Below, in pieces: positions 63,426 through 64,000 of a stretch of DNA of 64,000 nt. The stretch is from assembly GCF_001931685.1 (NCBI RefSeq), contig NZ_MOOY01000004.1, forward strand, positions 248,001-312,000. The letters run 5' to 3'. Made by a program: the position numbers and the translations under genes. Position 1 is the stretch's first letter; every line of letters begins with the position of its first letter. Under the pieces are notes generated by a model. It had not been told where the DNA came from. It searched no databases and was given only the letters and a program-made list of their open reading frames with translations. The DNA comes from Pararhizobium arenae (GTDB taxonomy: Bacteria > Pseudomonadota > Alphaproteobacteria > Rhizobiales > Rhizobiaceae).

Positions 63426-64000
63426 TCAGCGATTATCCGTCAGATAAAGCTTACCGTCTTCATCTGTGGCGGCCACAATGCCTTGGTAACCATCGATGCC
63501 GGGATGGGAAGTTTCGAGCGGATGCGTGTGGGTCGTGGTGATGACCATCACGTCCGACCCCGCCGCTTCGCCCGCGAGAACGCCGGCCGCAACATCTTCG
63601 AACACCAGGCATTCCGCGGGATCGAAGCCAACGCGCTTGGCGCCGAGCAGGTAGCATTCCGGGCTCGGTTTTCCGCGCGAAACGTCTTCAGCGGTGACGA
63701 TAAATTTCGGCTCCGGCAGACCGGCCGCCGCCATGCGCGCCTTGGCAAGCCGGATCGGCGAGGAGGTGACGATCGCCCAGCGATCGGCCGGCAGGCTTTT
63801 CACGAAATCGATGGCGCCGGGGATCGGCATGACGCCAGCGATGTCGTCGATCTCATCCTGCGTCACCCGCGCGGCTTCGGCCACCGGATCGACGCCGGGC
63901 AGCCCGAGCTGGCGAATGGTATCCACGCCCCGCTTGCCGTGCATGGTCGGCAGGAAGGTCGCGACATCCAGCCCGTGGCGTTCGGCCCAGCGGCTCCAGA
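63426..64000 (-). CDS. HAD-family sugar-phosphate phosphatase, N terminus missing
   Basis: About 191 residues are visible, and the frame runs past the right window edge (visible start WSRWAERHGLDVATFLPTMHG). It is a HAD subfamily IA phosphatase: the cap region KRGVDTIRQLG, motif II WAIVTSSP, motif III lysine in VSRGKPSPECYLLGA, and motif IV VFEDVAAGVLAGEAAG. The motif I DxDxT lies beyond the edge. The style is that of 2-deoxyglucose-6-phosphate or glycerol-type phosphatases, but the substrate is unknown. Confidence 0.88.
   Translation of the reverse strand, partial: WSRWAERHGLDVATFLPTMHGKRGVDTIRQLGLPGVDPVAEAARVTQDEIDDIAGVMPIPGAIDFVKSLPADRWAIVTSSPIRLAKARMAAAGLPEPKFIVTAEDVSRGKPSPECYLLGAKRVGFDPAECLVFEDVAAGVLAGEAAGSDVMVITTTHTHPLETSHPGIDGYQGIVAATDEDGKLYLTDNR

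Noticed and set aside
1-64000. CRISPR arrays, insertion sequences, prophage or toxin-antitoxin islands
   Set aside because: No regularly spaced repeats, transposase or integrase genes, or phage proteins were seen in any frame.

Overview
This 64 kb window is an ordinary, gene-dense chromosomal stretch of a GC-rich alphaproteobacterium, almost certainly Rhizobiaceae (Agrobacterium/Rhizobium group). The evidence is the rimP-nusA-ylxR-infB operon, a complete Flp/Tad pilus cluster of the Agrobacterium ctp type, the dnaA/rpsT/mutM/ubiE/ubiB neighbourhood, a RirA-type iron box, and rhizobial palindromic intergenic repeats. I see no phage, insertion sequence, CRISPR array or large foreign island. Taxonomy comes from gene content and protein style; no search was run.

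Layout. 1-0.9 kb: the start of a SelW-like Rdx protein and a DoxX membrane protein. 0.9-6.8 kb (minus): infB, ylxR-type gene, nusA and rimP, led by a short 5' leader with a terminator-like hairpin. 7-12.2 kb: MFS exporter, PQQ-type aldose dehydrogenase, 2-hydroxyacid dehydrogenase, tRNA-Ser(GGA) and small hypotheticals. 12.3-15.6 kb: an AraC regulator and a TonB-dependent siderophore receptor behind a candidate RirA box. 15.9-28.3 kb: a nucleoside uptake and salvage region. It has a BMP binding protein, an ABC ATPase and two permeases, then cdd, punA, deoC and deoA on plus, with deoB, add and upp converging on minus. Imported nucleosides would be deaminated, phosphorolysed and funnelled through deoxyribose phosphates to central metabolism, or salvaged as bases.

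28.5-40.5 kb: the Tad pilus. Two TadE/TadG-like minor pilins and a stand-alone secretin N-domain protein lie on minus. Pilin, CpaA, CpaB, CpaC, CpaD, CpaE, CpaF, TadB and TadC lie on plus, and the TadD lipoprotein on minus. The region's promoters carry one-mismatch CtrA-like sites, three tandem 12-bp repeats and a start-proximal hairpin before cpaB. 40.6-48.5 kb: M17 aminopeptidase, dnaA, about 1 kb of non-coding DNA rich in inverted repeats and GANTC sites, rpsT, mutM, ubiE and ubiB.

48.7-59.2 kb: a MacAB-like efflux pair, comM, cysK, LysE exporter, dps, a DMT exporter with a divergent Lrp regulator, a GNAT protein and dut. 59.3-64 kb: prfC, a TPP riboswitch controlling thiM-thiE-thiD, a rhizobial repeat and a partial HAD phosphatase. 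Nothing here is clearly a new system. The most interesting signals are regulatory: the rimP leader, the cpaB leader, the nucleoside operator candidate and the structured dnaA-rpsT gap.
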